Counted from the stretch's first letter, positions 1-6,868 are shown. The stretch is 10,119 nucleotides of DNA from Candidatus Methanoplasma sp. (GCA_031274665.1 JAISPV010000053.1:1-10119), one strand, 5' to 3'. Translations and numbers: made by a program. Notes: generated by a model not told the origin, from the sequence alone.

Positions 1-18
1 CAACTTATCTATCTTCAC
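1..18 (-). CDS. Possible start of a further minus-strand gene, cut by the window edge
   Basis: On the minus strand a GTG at 18-16 opens the frame M-K-I-D-K-L and continues off the left edge. A purine-rich GAGGAAGG at 29-22 lies just upstream, in Shine-Dalgarno position. The GTG is 38 nt beyond the stop of the glycosyltransferase that ends at 57, as expected for the next gene of an operon. Only six codons are visible, so no function can be given. It could be chance; the evidence is the purine-rich site plus the open frame. Confidence 0.35.
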
Positions 19-56
19 ACGCCTTCCTCACAATAACACCCCTCATGATGGGTTTT

Positions 57-947
57 TTACGGTCTCTTGGTGCTCCTCACGGGGTCCCAGACACTGATGT
101 CTCCTTTATTGAGCCGCACATGCAGGCGCGCCCTTATCCTCGAATATGTTTCCAACGATGTCGCGATGACCATTTTTATCGGATGGAACCCCAATTCTTT
201 CATTGTGGCCGTAAATGCGGGATACAGTCTTTTTATTTTTCTGGTAGGTATGTCGAAGCCGTGTTCCATTTTGATGGAACTCTCCCCGATATTGACCCTC
301 GTTCTTTGTTTCACGAAATCCCTTATCGTCTCCGGACCTTTGTTGAACACTTTCGCATCGGAAACATAGACGCTCCTGTAGCCGGCTTCCTCGAGCCTCA
401 TCTTCAGGGCATCCTCGTCCCCGGAATTCTTTACCGAGAGTCTTGTTCCGATCTCTCTGAACGCTATTATCTCCCCTATCTTCGGCTCCATCATTGAGAT
501 GTTGTGGTGCATCATCCATATCATATGTGACGCATACCCGGCGATCGTCCTCTTGTCGTTCGTCGGGATGGGATGCCCGCCGACGATGCCGACGCCGCTG
601 TCCTCAAAGGGTTCCAGCAGCCTTTGCAGACTGTTCTCGTCGGCGAATATCGTATCCGCATTCAAAATAACGACGATCTCCGTGCTCTTGCCGTCAAGGA
701 AGCAATTCACAGCTGAATTCTTGCCCTCTCTTGCCTCCTGGCGTATCAGTCTGAGGGAGCGGTATTCTTTCATCAGTCCGTCCACTATCCCGTCCGTCCC
801 GTCACTGCTCCCGCTGGAGACGACGACCGTTTCTTTCAGACATAATCCGTCGAGCACCTGTCCGTAGACGGACCTGATAGCTCTTTCGATATTCGCAGCC
901 TCGTTGTATGCGCATATCCCAAGCGTGAATGGAGTCGGTCCGCCCAT
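57..947 (-). CDS. Family 2 glycosyltransferase (GT-A fold)
   Basis: Predicted cytoplasmic glycosyltransferase that transfers a sugar from a nucleotide-sugar donor; donor and acceptor cannot be told from sequence. The 296-residue protein has the GT2 order. AYNEAANI (13-20) is the first nucleotide-binding strand. SSGSSDGT (44-51) binds the nucleotide. REGKNSAVN (73-81) follows, then ILNADTIF with N96-A-D98 in the DxD position. GDED lies near 177, where the catalytic acid is expected, and QRTRVN resembles the QxxRW region. No clear membrane segment is seen. The ATG at 947 is chosen because GGAAGTG (959-953) sits five bases upstream and an in-frame TAG lies eight codons upstream. The gene diverges from the GT4 gene and could share the TATA element at 1016-1023, giving a leader of about 45 nt. 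Confident in the family, not in the substrate. Confidence 0.88.
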   Translation of the reverse strand: MGGPTPFTLGICAYNEAANIERAIRSVYGQVLDGLCLKETVVVSSGSSDGTDGIVDGLMKEYRSLRLIRQEAREGKNSAVNCFLDGKSTEIVVILNADTIFADENSLQRLLEPFEDSGVGIVGGHPIPTNDKRTIAGYASHMIWMMHHNISMMEPKIGEIIAFREIGTRLSVKNSGDEDALKMRLEEAGYRSVYVSDAKVFNKGPETIRDFVKQRTRVNIGESSIKMEHGFDIPTRKIKRLYPAFTATMKELGFHPIKMVIATSLETYSRIRARLHVRLNKGDISVWDPVRSTKRP

Positions 948-1008
948 TTGTTCACTTCCGCTAGATGCCTATTGGGCATCGTTCCGTCGTGCAGGATACT
1001 GATGATTA

Positions 1009-1030
1009 TTGTATCTATAAATACCATCTT
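1009..1030. promoter_or_regulatory. TATA box between divergent glycosyltransferase genes
   Basis: TATAAATA at 1016-1023 is a textbook archaeal TATA box. Its centre is 26.5 bp upstream of the ATG at 1046, the spacing expected for a leaderless transcript in the + direction. The same A/T block read on the minus strand (TATTTATA) could start the transcript for the gene beginning at 947, with a leader of about 45 nt. Seen directly; promoter function is inferred. Confidence 0.6.
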
Positions 1031-1045
1031 GCAGGAATCCTTCTG

Positions 1046-1161
1046 ATGGCGCACGGACACGGTTATCTACTGAGCCCGCCATTCCTCACACGGGCGATAG
1101 AACGAAGATCGTAGAAGTCAACCCATTCTTTTACCCATTCAAAGGGGGGATCGAGCACAGG
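1046..1161 (+). other. Upstream coding segment of the GT4 gene lacking a normal start; likely frameshift
   Basis: The GT4 reading frame stays open back to a TAA at 1018-1020. From about 1105 it encodes KIVEVNPFFYPFKGGIEHR, the typical first beta-strand and glycine loop of a GT-B glycosyltransferase. No ATG, GTG or TTG occurs in that frame before the TTG at 1162, which lies downstream of this motif. The ATG at 1046, perfectly placed for leaderless initiation behind the TATA box, is in another frame and stops at 1112-1114. Loss of one base between 1049 and about 1105 would explain this. A rare start codon (ATT at 1081 or ATA at 1021) is the alternative. No slippery heptamer is visible, so programmed frameshifting is unlikely. 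Confidence 0.65.
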
Positions 1162-2208
1162 TTGCACGATACCAGCATACGGTTCGCCGCCAAAGGCCAC
1201 GATGTGACCGTATTGACAGGGAGGCTGCCCGGCACTTCCGAGGAGGAGACGACGGACGGCTACAGAGTGGTAAGACTCAGATCCAAGATCATCAACGTCT
1301 ACAACCCGCCTTTCATATCGTCCAAGGATGTCCTGGAGACGCTTAGGGGCTTGGACGCCGACGTCGTCAACTACCATTACAGGTGGGCGCCGAGTTACAA
1401 CAGGGACCTCAAAAGATACGACGGAAAAAAAGTGTTCACTTACCACAACATGTGGGGCGAAGGCATCGGGATACAGGCAAAGCTGTCCGACCGGAACGAC
1501 AACAGGTTCGCGTCCTGCCTGGACACCTTCGACCACATCATCGCCGTCAGCGACCATGTGAGGAGCGACCTCATCCGGCGGGGTTATTCCCCAAAATACG
1601 TGACCTCGGTACCGGCCGGCCTCTCGAGATTTCCGGAGATAGGTGCCGGGGAGGGAGATTTCATATTGTCCTTGGGAAGACTGGTCAGAACAAAGGGCCT
1701 CGACCATCTCATGGAAGCGATGCGGGATGTCGATTGCAGGCTCATCATCTGCGGAAAAGGGCCGGAACAAAAACGTCTGTCCAAGATGATGACCGATCTC
1801 GGTCTGGAAGACAAGGTAGAGCTGAAAGGGTGGGTCGAAGAAGAGGAGAAAGAGAGGCTGATGGGCTCATGCAGATTCTTTGTAATGCCTTCTCTGTTCG
1901 AATCGCTGGGTCTTGCTGCGATAGAGCTTATGGCCCACGGCAGGCCGATAGTGTACACCGACGTCAACGGTCTTCCCGACACCGTCAGGGACGGGGGGAT
2001 ATCCGTCCCTCCAAAGGACCCGGCCGCGCTGTCGAAGGCTATCAAAATGCTCCTCGGCGATCCTTCTTACACTGAAGAACTGGGCAGGAATGCGGTCAGG
2101 CAGGCGCAGATGTACAGATGGGAGGGACTGATACCGATGATAGAATCGGTATACGAAAAAGTGCTGTCCGGAGAATATTCCGAAAAAGACGCACACGCCC
2201 CGGGCTAA
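1162..2208 (+). CDS. GT4-type (GT-B fold) glycosyltransferase, N-terminus upstream of the only normal start codon
   Basis: Predicted retaining glycosyltransferase acting at the cytoplasmic membrane face in glycan or glycolipid assembly. Counting from TTG 1162, the N-terminal acceptor domain runs to about 155. The C-terminal Rossmann domain begins at FILSLGRLVRTKGLDHL (167-183), the hallmark GRL-xxKG donor region. ICGKGPE (196-202) follows, then SLFESLGLAAIE with E247 and E255 forming the EX7E motif, and GLPDTVRDGG in the donor-binding end. The coordinates give the longest stretch with a canonical start, but family homology clearly extends at least 19 codons upstream (see the 1046-1161 entry), so the TTG is probably not the true start. 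The GtrA-like gene follows 45 bp downstream. Possible acceptors or donors include the heptose nucleotide made by the nearby operon, which is inference only. PimB- or WcaL-like annotations would be over-precise. Confidence 0.85.
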   Translation: MHDTSIRFAAKGHDVTVLTGRLPGTSEEETTDGYRVVRLRSKIINVYNPPFISSKDVLETLRGLDADVVNYHYRWAPSYNRDLKRYDGKKVFTYHNMWGEGIGIQAKLSDRNDNRFASCLDTFDHIIAVSDHVRSDLIRRGYSPKYVTSVPAGLSRFPEIGAGEGDFILSLGRLVRTKGLDHLMEAMRDVDCRLIICGKGPEQKRLSKMMTDLGLEDKVELKGWVEEEEKERLMGSCRFFVMPSLFESLGLAAIELMAHGRPIVYTDVNGLPDTVRDGGISVPPKDPAALSKAIKMLLGDPSYTEELGRNAVRQAQMYRWEGLIPMIESVYEKVLSGEYSEKDAHAPG

Positions 2209-2210
2209 GA

Positions 2211-2230
2211 CATAAGGATATTATCTTATG
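2211..2230 (+). promoter_or_regulatory. A/T-rich imperfect palindrome with TATA-like core before the gtrA-like gene
   Basis: CATAAG at 2211-2216 is mirrored by CTTATG at 2225-2230. With one bulged G the arms extend to nine pairs. The segment contains ATTATCTT (2220-2227), centred about 30 bp before the ATG at 2254, so it may be the promoter of the downstream gene or a binding site. The same ATTATCTT octamer occurs on the minus strand about 25 bp before the DUF89 gene start. Function is inferred. Confidence 0.35.
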
Positions 2231-2253
2231 GCGTAATTGTGTTATGAGTTAAC

Positions 2254-2700
2254 ATGGGCATCGCCGCAGACCTTTTTGAAAGATACAGAGGGGGGATACT
2301 TTACCTTATCTTCGGTGCGTGCACGGTCGTCGTGAGTTGGCTCTCCTATGCCCTGTTCGTATGGTCGGGCATTGATGTCAGCATAAGCAACGTTCTTTCC
2401 TGGATATGCGCCGTATCGTTCGCTTTCGTCGTGAACAAATGGTTCGTGTTCCTGAGCCGTTCGACCGAGAAGAGGGTCCTGGTGAAAGAAATAAGTTCTT
2501 TCTTCCTACTCAGAATGCTGACCGGATTTGTCCGGATCGCCGCATTCCCTATCCTTTACTACAGCTTCGGATTGAGCGATCCGCTTTTCGGGGTGAATGG
2601 GTTCGCAGCTGTGATCATTATCACGGTGATCGAGGTCGCGTTGAACTATTTTGCAAGCAAGTTCATCGTGTTCAGGCAAAAAAAGGAGAGCGCCCAGTAG
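2254..2700 (+). CDS. GtrA-like four-helix membrane protein
   Basis: GtrA family proteins are small integral membrane proteins thought to help move polyprenyl-phosphate-linked sugars across the membrane for surface glycan modification. The 148-residue product fits the family length and has four hydrophobic segments at about 14-36, 43-66, 80-104 and 113-135. The family's paired signatures are visible: NKWFVF after helix 2 and NYFASKFIVF after helix 4, followed by a short basic tail. The ATG at 2254 is the first usable start and has no Shine-Dalgarno site; a TATA-like element about 30 bp upstream suggests a nearly leaderless message, or it is read through from the GT4 gene. The stop codon TAG lies inside a hairpin that probably ends transcription of the opposing aminotransferase gene. 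A DPM1-like enzyme, the usual partner of GtrA, is encoded at 4095-4829. Substrate unknown. Confidence 0.87.
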   Translation: MGIAADLFERYRGGILYLIFGACTVVVSWLSYALFVWSGIDVSISNVLSWICAVSFAFVVNKWFVFLSRSTEKRVLVKEISSFFLLRMLTGFVRIAAFPILYYSFGLSDPLFGVNGFAAVIIITVIEVALNYFASKFIVFRQKKESAQ

Positions 2701-2710
2701 GGCGCTGTTT
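2678..2710. terminator. Bidirectional hairpin terminator between convergent genes
   Basis: AGCGCCC (2689-2695) pairs perfectly with GGGCGCT (2700-2706) around the loop AGTA. On the minus strand, just past the aminotransferase stop at 2717, the hairpin is followed by CTCC and seven T residues (2684-2678), which looks like an intrinsic terminator. On the plus strand it is followed only by GTTT. The stem uses the gtrA-like stop codon, so terminator and coding sequence overlap. Structure is seen directly; activity is inferred. Confidence 0.6.
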
Positions 2711-2716
2711 AAAAGG

Positions 2717-3643
2717 TCAGTTCACGTATTCGAGCCAGCGGTCGTACTTCGGATCCTCCCCTGTGGCGATCTCGTGGAACTTCTCACGGATCTTCTCCGA
2801 TACTTCGCCGATCTTCCCGGAACCGACCGCCCTGCCGTCGATGCTGGTGACCGGTACGACCTCTGCCGCGGTCCCTGTCATCCAGACCTCGTCCGCTGTG
2901 ACGAGCTGTGTCCTTGTCAGCTGCGTCTCGGTGACCGTATAGCCCATGCTGCGTGCGATCTCGATCACAGAACCCCTGGTTATTCCTTCCAGGATGCACT
3001 CGGACGCTTGCGGGGTGTAGATCTTTCCGTTCCTTAATATGAATATGTTCTCGCCTGTGCATTCGGCGACATGGCCCGTCGAGTTGAGCATGACCGCCTC
3101 TTTGGCACCCTGGCGGACGGCTTCCCTTTTTGCAAGGCATGAGGTCACATACCACCCGTTGACCTTCGCTCCGGAAGGTCCGCACAGATTGTCGGGCCTG
3201 TGCCAGGATGATGTTATCACCTTTGCGCCGTCTGTCGACGCGCTGCCGAGGTACGATCCCATGTATATGCATGTGATCGCCAGGCTTGCCGGGACGCCGA
3301 CCGGGTTGAGGCCGACCTCTTCACCGCTCAGGAACACGCAGGGCTTGATGTAATCGACCTTCTTGTTCGCCTTGATGGTCGTTTTGACGGCTTCGATCAC
3401 ATCGTCGATGCTGTATGTCTTGCCCCCGAATTCCGGGTCTATGCCCAAGACCTTGCAACCGTCAAAAAGTCTTGTTATGTGCTCTCTCAGCCTGAAGACC
3501 GCTGGGCCTTTCGGTGTCTGATATACTCTGATCCCTTCGAACACCGCCGTCCCATAATTCAGGGCATGGGTGAGTATGTGGACCTTTGCGTCCTCCCAGT
3601 TGACCAAACTGCCGTTCATCCATATCTTTTCTGCTTTTTCCAT
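2717..3643 (-). CDS. ilvE: Branched-chain amino acid aminotransferase
   Basis: PLP enzyme, fold type IV, that interconverts leucine, isoleucine and valine with their 2-oxo acids using 2-oxoglutarate/glutamate. From the ATG at 3643 the protein is 308 residues, the usual length. Visible marks are EKIWMNG at the start, ALNYGTAVFEGIRVY (27-41), the PLP lysine K160 in the context AKVNGWYVTS, the class-IV signature ECTGENIF (194-201) followed by KIYTP and LEGITRG, and TGTAAEVVPV (256-265). The earlier ATG at 3676 would overlap the ACT gene and add 11 poorly matching residues. ATG 3643 has AAGGGAA (3654-3648) upstream and starts at the usual family N-terminus. It lies 22 bp downstream of the ACT-domain gene, so the two are probably co-transcribed. 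A D-amino acid transaminase or ADC lyase role is less likely given the length and EGIRVY motif. Confidence 0.93.
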   Translation of the reverse strand: MEKAEKIWMNGSLVNWEDAKVHILTHALNYGTAVFEGIRVYQTPKGPAVFRLREHITRLFDGCKVLGIDPEFGGKTYSIDDVIEAVKTTIKANKKVDYIKPCVFLSGEEVGLNPVGVPASLAITCIYMGSYLGSASTDGAKVITSSWHRPDNLCGPSGAKVNGWYVTSCLAKREAVRQGAKEAVMLNSTGHVAECTGENIFILRNGKIYTPQASECILEGITRGSVIEIARSMGYTVTETQLTRTQLVTADEVWMTGTAAEVVPVTSIDGRAVGSGKIGEVSEKIREKFHEIATGEDPKYDRWLEYVN

Positions 3644-3665
3644 CTCATTCCCTTCCGGACAGTGC

Positions 3666-4028
3666 CTAAAGCGCATTGAGCGCCATCACGTATTTCTCGG
3701 ACTTGCTGCGCTCAATTATTTCCTCGACCTGAGCCGCTCCTCCGACCAGGCCGACGTTCCCGTTGGATGTCGATATCAAAGCATAAGCCGATTGTCCTTC
3801 TGACGGCACCATTTCTGCGTCGTAGACATCCTGCAACTTCTGAAGCCTTCCCATGGCGGTCTCGGCGGCTTCCTTGTCGATCACCGACAACACCATCCTT
3901 GACCTCTGGGGGGTTTCACATTTCCCTACCACAATCGTCTCAACGTTTATTTTGTTGCGGGTGAACTCACCCATCACTCTCTGCATAACGCCGAACTCAT
4001 TCTTGACGATCAATGATATTACGTGCAT
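3666..4028 (-). CDS. ACT-domain protein resembling acetolactate synthase small subunit
   Basis: Probable regulatory ACT-domain protein. Residues 2-75 match the ACT domain of IlvN/IlvH closely in pattern: ISLIVKNEFGVMQRVMGEF, NVETI, then SRMVLSVI. In that family the domain binds valine and controls acetohydroxyacid synthase. The product is only 120 residues, against about 160 for a full IlvH, and residues 76-120, rich in Gly/Ser then acidic-basic helix, do not resemble the IlvH C-terminal domain. No catalytic large subunit is encoded in this window. It precedes ilvE by 22 bp, which supports a role in branched-chain amino acid metabolism. The ATG at 4028 lies about 35 bp from a TATA element shared with the divergent gene, implying a leader of under ten bases. 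It may be a stand-alone amino-acid sensor rather than a true IlvH; I leave the symbol empty. Confidence 0.75.
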   Translation of the reverse strand: MHVISLIVKNEFGVMQRVMGEFTRNKINVETIVVGKCETPQRSRMVLSVIDKEAAETAMGRLQKLQDVYDAEMVPSEGQSAYALISTSNGNVGLVGGAAQVEEIIERSKSEKYVMALNAL

Positions 4029-4056
4029 GTTACCACACTCGAACGCTGATTATTGT

Positions 4057-4070
4057 GCGTATATATGAAA
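4057..4070. promoter_or_regulatory. Bidirectional TATA element between the ACT gene and the DPM1-like gene
   Basis: TATATAT at 4060-4066 is nearly self-complementary. Its centre is 29 bp before GTG 4092 (32 bp before ATG 4095) on the plus strand and 35 bp before ATG 4028 on the minus strand. Only this A/T block in the short divergent spacer can serve both genes at normal archaeal spacing, so both transcripts should have very short leaders. Confidence 0.55.
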
Positions 4071-4094
4071 TAGTGGTTCCTGAATAACTCAGTG

Positions 4095-4829
4095 ATGGCT
4101 GGCGGAAGGACCTGCACGATAATATTGCCCACTTACGATGAGGAAGAGAACATCGTAAGGATGGTCGTTTCGCTCAGGGAGATGTATCCCGGTTTCCGCA
4201 TCCTTGTGATGGATGACAACTCCAAAGACAGATCAAAGGAGCTCGTGGACGCGCTCGGTCTTGAGGATGTGAGGTTCGTCGTGCGCGACCCCGGCGACAG
4301 AGGATTGACCGCAAGCGTATGCCAAGGTATAACCGAGGCTGTGACCGATCTTTTCGTGGTCATGGATTCGGACTTCCAGCACCCTCTTTCTTCCGTCAGA
4401 CAGATCTGCGACAGGCTGGAGGAGGGGTACGACCTTTGCATAGGGGTAAGGAACGACCGAAGGGCGCTCGGCCTGAAGAGAAGTTTCGGGTCCTGGGTGT
4501 TCCATTTTATGGCGGCAATGACGTTGTCCTTTCACGGAAAAAAAAGGTCGAAGGACATAATGAGCGGGCTCTTCGGCGGAAGGGCAGAACTCTTCTCGAA
4601 AGTGATCAAAGAGAACGGCGGCCTTTTCGAGATGCCCGGCTTCAAGGTGCTTTTCGATCTGATGAGATACGCCCCTTCTGACATAAACATCGGTGAGATA
4701 ACCTATGAGTTCGAGAAAAGGCAGGGCGGCGAGTCGAAAGTGGGCCCGAAGATTGTAGTGTCCACACTCAGGCAGTGCGGAGTGTTCGGCCGGTTCTTAG
4801 CGAAGATATACGGCGCTGTAAAAAAATGA
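4095..4829 (+). CDS. DPM1-like polyprenyl-phosphate glycosyltransferase (GT2)
   Basis: Predicted to transfer a hexose from a nucleotide sugar to a polyprenyl (dolichyl) phosphate carrier at the cytoplasmic membrane surface, supplying lipid-linked sugars for surface glycosylation. Numbered from GTG 4092, the GT2 motifs are ILPTYDEEENI (11-21), VMDDNSKD (39-46), DRGLTASVCQGI (69-80) and the catalytic metal site DSDFQHP (92-98), equivalent to DADxxHPP of dolichol-phosphate mannose synthase. FEKRQGGESKVG (207-218) matches the RxxGESKL region of DPM1 enzymes. There is no C-terminal membrane anchor, so it is the soluble DPM1 type. Either GTG 4092 or ATG 4095 could be the start; I prefer the ATG. 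It diverges from the ACT gene and converges on the gmhA-gmhB fusion with one base between the stop codons. Mannose versus glucose specificity cannot be read from the sequence. Confidence 0.88.
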   Translation: MAGGRTCTIILPTYDEEENIVRMVVSLREMYPGFRILVMDDNSKDRSKELVDALGLEDVRFVVRDPGDRGLTASVCQGITEAVTDLFVVMDSDFQHPLSSVRQICDRLEEGYDLCIGVRNDRRALGLKRSFGSWVFHFMAAMTLSFHGKKRSKDIMSGLFGGRAELFSKVIKENGGLFEMPGFKVLFDLMRYAPSDINIGEITYEFEKRQGGESKVGPKIVVSTLRQCGVFGRFLAKIYGAVKK

Positions 4830-4830
4830 A

Positions 4831-5862
4831 TCATTCGCCGAGAATATCGTCGACCGCGTCGGCGAATGTCTTCCTGTCTGTAACAAGGTAGGTCCTCATT
4901 CCGAGCCTCTTCCCGAATTCGATATCCTTGTCTTTGTCCCCTATCATGTATGATGTCTTCGGATTGATGTTATGCTTGAGTATAGCCGCGACCCCCATCC
5001 CTATCTCGGGCTTCCTGCAGTCGCAGTGTTGGTCGGGATGATGCGGGCAGAAGAAGATGTCGTCGATCTTTCCCCCGCCGGCCTCTATCTCTTCCATCAG
5101 CCTGTCGTGTATGCTTTCCAGTGTGTCCTCGTCGAGTATACCCCTTGCGATCCCCGACTGGTTCGTGACCATTATCACCAGATACCCGGCATCCTTGAGT
5201 TTTGATATCGCCTTCGGGACCCCAGGCAGCATCCGCAGCTTGCCGGGGTCATTGCAATACGGTACGTCCTCCACGATCGTGTCGTCCCTGTCGATCAGTA
5301 CGGCCTTCTGCCCGAACAGCTCCCTTTCCACGATCCCGCATATCGTATGGCAGGCGGCAAGATATCCTTCCTGCACCCTCGGCGTCTCTTTCGTCGGTAT
5401 TATTATCCCGAGGTCGACCATGCCCTTCAGTACCCCTCCCTCGCCAGTGAATGAGATCGTGTACGCTCCTCTCCTCTTTGCCGCCTCCACTGCCAGCAGC
5501 ACATTCCTGGAGTTCCCCGAAGTGCTCAGTCCGACAACGATGTCGCCCGCGCGGCAGACGGCCTCTATCTGTCTTTGGAAAACGAGGTCGTAAGAATAGT
5601 CGTTGCCTATGGCCGTGACCGGCGCGATGTTCGAAAGGCTTACGCCGGCCATTGCAGGACGGTCGAATGCATATTTGCCTGAGAATTCCGCCGCTATGTG
5701 CTGGGCGTCTGCAGAAGATCCCCCGTTCCCCATGAAAATGACCTGCCCGCCTTTCTTAACCGCTTCGATGATGACGTCTGCAGCCTCTCTTATCTTTGAG
5801 GGGTCTATCTTTGCTATTATTAATGAACTTCTTTTTAGTTCGGAGGAAATTGGGTCATTCAT
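4831..5862 (-). CDS. Fused sedoheptulose-7-phosphate isomerase (GmhA) and heptose-1,7-bisphosphate 7-phosphatase (GmhB)
   Basis: A 343-residue bifunctional protein. Residues 1-185 are a GmhA-type SIS domain: GNGGSSADAQHIAAEF (45-60), TSGNS (114-118) and QEGYLAACH (164-172). H55, E59, Q164 and H172 align with E. coli GmhA H61, E65, Q172 and H180, the metal and catalytic residues. Residues 186-343 are a GmhB-type HAD phosphatase with DRDDT (nucleophile D191, acid D193), VTNQSGIARG (232-241), the zinc loop C272-x-H274 with C280-x-C282, and GDKDKD (308-313). It should convert sedoheptulose 7-phosphate to D-glycero-D-manno-heptose 7-phosphate, and remove the 7-phosphate after the HddA-like kinase has acted. 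ATG 5862 has GGAGAGG (5874-5868) five bases upstream and overlaps the kinase stop by eight bases; an ATG nine codons earlier lies deeper in the kinase gene. The fusion joins steps one and three. Confidence 0.92.
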   Translation of the reverse strand: MNDPISSELKRSSLIIAKIDPSKIREAADVIIEAVKKGGQVIFMGNGGSSADAQHIAAEFSGKYAFDRPAMAGVSLSNIAPVTAIGNDYSYDLVFQRQIEAVCRAGDIVVGLSTSGNSRNVLLAVEAAKRRGAYTISFTGEGGVLKGMVDLGIIIPTKETPRVQEGYLAACHTICGIVERELFGQKAVLIDRDDTIVEDVPYCNDPGKLRMLPGVPKAISKLKDAGYLVIMVTNQSGIARGILDEDTLESIHDRLMEEIEAGGGKIDDIFFCPHHPDQHCDCRKPEIGMGVAAILKHNINPKTSYMIGDKDKDIEFGKRLGMRTYLVTDRKTFADAVDDILGE

Positions 5863-6868
5863 TACTGCCTCTCCAGGATGTGACCCCATGAGGTTCGAAC
5901 ATGAAGTCTGTTACCATGGCCCCGCATTTCTGCAGTTCCTGTGCCACCTGCGCTTTCTTATCATATTCGCAGATATAATACATGAACCCTCCTCCGCCCG
6001 CCCCGGACACCTTTCCGCCTATGGCCCCGTTCGCTATGGCCTTGTCATAAAGATCGTTCAGGTCTTTGTTGGATATCTTGTCGGAGAATTGTTTCTTGTA
6101 TTGCCAGGATTCGTCCAGAAGCGTCCCGGCGGCATCTATGTCCCCTTTTTTTATCGCTTCGCATATCTCCTTCGCCAGCCTCTTGGATTCGTCCAATGCT
6201 TTTTCATTGGAGCCTCTCTTGAACGCCTCTATCTGGGTGTCTATTATCTCTGCCGATTCCCTTGACGTTCCGGTGTAACACAGTATTGACCTGCATTGGA
6301 GTTCGTTCGCCACGTTCTTGCGTATTTTGATGGGCCTTACCTTCACGCCGCCGGCATCCACATACATCAGGTTGAATCCGCCGAAGGCCGCGGCGTACTG
6401 GTCCTGCTTTCCCCCCTTAAGGCCGATGTCGATCCTCTCGAGATGATATGCCAGCTGTGCTATCTCATCGGGAGACATCTTCTTGTCCTGCCAATTCGAC
6501 ACTGCGGATATCATGGCCACCATCATTGTGGAAGAACCTCCGAGGCCGGATCCGGCCGGCGCATCGGACCTTATCTCCATGTCGAATCCCTCTTTTATCT
6601 CGAAGTGGTTGGCCACTGCTTTTATGAGGTCTTGGTTGCCGTCCAATTTGAGCGGGCCTCCGTCGAGAGGCGCCTTGTATCTTCCGTAATAAGCGGATTG
6701 GATCTGCATCACTTTATCGCACCTCGGGGTGATGGTGCAGTATGCGAATTTGTTTATCGTTGTGTTGAATACGCATCCTCCCTTCTCCGACGCATACGGG
6801 TCGACGTCGGTGCCTCCTCCGGCGATGCCTATCCTCAACGGCGCCCTTGACCTGATGCATTGGGCCAT
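5855..6868 (-). CDS. hddA: GHMP kinase, D-glycero-alpha-D-manno-heptose-7-phosphate kinase (HddA-like)
   Basis: ATP-dependent sugar kinase expected to phosphorylate C1 of D-glycero-D-manno-heptose 7-phosphate, giving the 1,7-bisphosphate. The 337 residues fit the family. SRAPLRIGIAGGGTDVDPY (7-25) is the HddA/fucokinase-type N-terminal motif. APAGSGLGGSSTM (103-115) is the GHMP phosphate-binding loop. KGGKQDQYAAAFGG (151-164) carries the likely catalytic D156. GGKVSGAGGGGF near 287-298 is the third GHMP motif. ATG 6868 abuts the TGA of the nucleotidyltransferase gene (TGA-ATG), indicating translational coupling, and the 3' end overlaps the gmhA-gmhB fusion by eight bases. A fucokinase or galactokinase role is the alternative by fold, but the operon with GmhA, GmhB and a nucleotidyltransferase strongly favours heptose. 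Confidence 0.88.
   Translation of the reverse strand: MAQCIRSRAPLRIGIAGGGTDVDPYASEKGGCVFNTTINKFAYCTITPRCDKVMQIQSAYYGRYKAPLDGGPLKLDGNQDLIKAVANHFEIKEGFDMEIRSDAPAGSGLGGSSTMMVAMISAVSNWQDKKMSPDEIAQLAYHLERIDIGLKGGKQDQYAAAFGGFNLMYVDAGGVKVRPIKIRKNVANELQCRSILCYTGTSRESAEIIDTQIEAFKRGSNEKALDESKRLAKEICEAIKKGDIDAAGTLLDESWQYKKQFSDKISNKDLNDLYDKAIANGAIGGKVSGAGGGGFMYYICEYDKKAQVAQELQKCGAMVTDFMFEPHGVTSWRGSNE

Noticed and set aside
45..497. A 150-codon plus-strand frame opposite the family-2 glycosyltransferase
   Set aside because: Antisense to a gene with complete GT2 motifs, and its His/Phe/Arg-rich product looks like a frame shadow.
1144..1149. Run of six G residues in the GT4 N-terminus as the frameshift site
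   Set aside because: The frame is already correct from about 1105, upstream of the run, through to the end of the gene, so the lesion must lie earlier, between 1049 and about 1105.
1063..1770. A 235-codon open frame on the minus strand opposite the GT4 gene
   Set aside because: Its product has no recognisable family pattern and it lies wholly antisense to a gene with clear GT-B motifs; high-GC third positions of the real gene keep the opposite frame open.
1383..2075. A 230-codon plus-strand frame inside the GT4 gene
   Set aside because: Arg/Gly/His-rich low-quality product in an alternative frame of a confidently identified gene; no start signal.
2698..2712. TAG stop of the gtrA-like gene as a pyrrolysine read-through codon
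   Set aside because: Read-through would add only three residues before TAA, and the family already ends at the TAG. The ACT gene's TAG likewise leads to a TGA after six codons.
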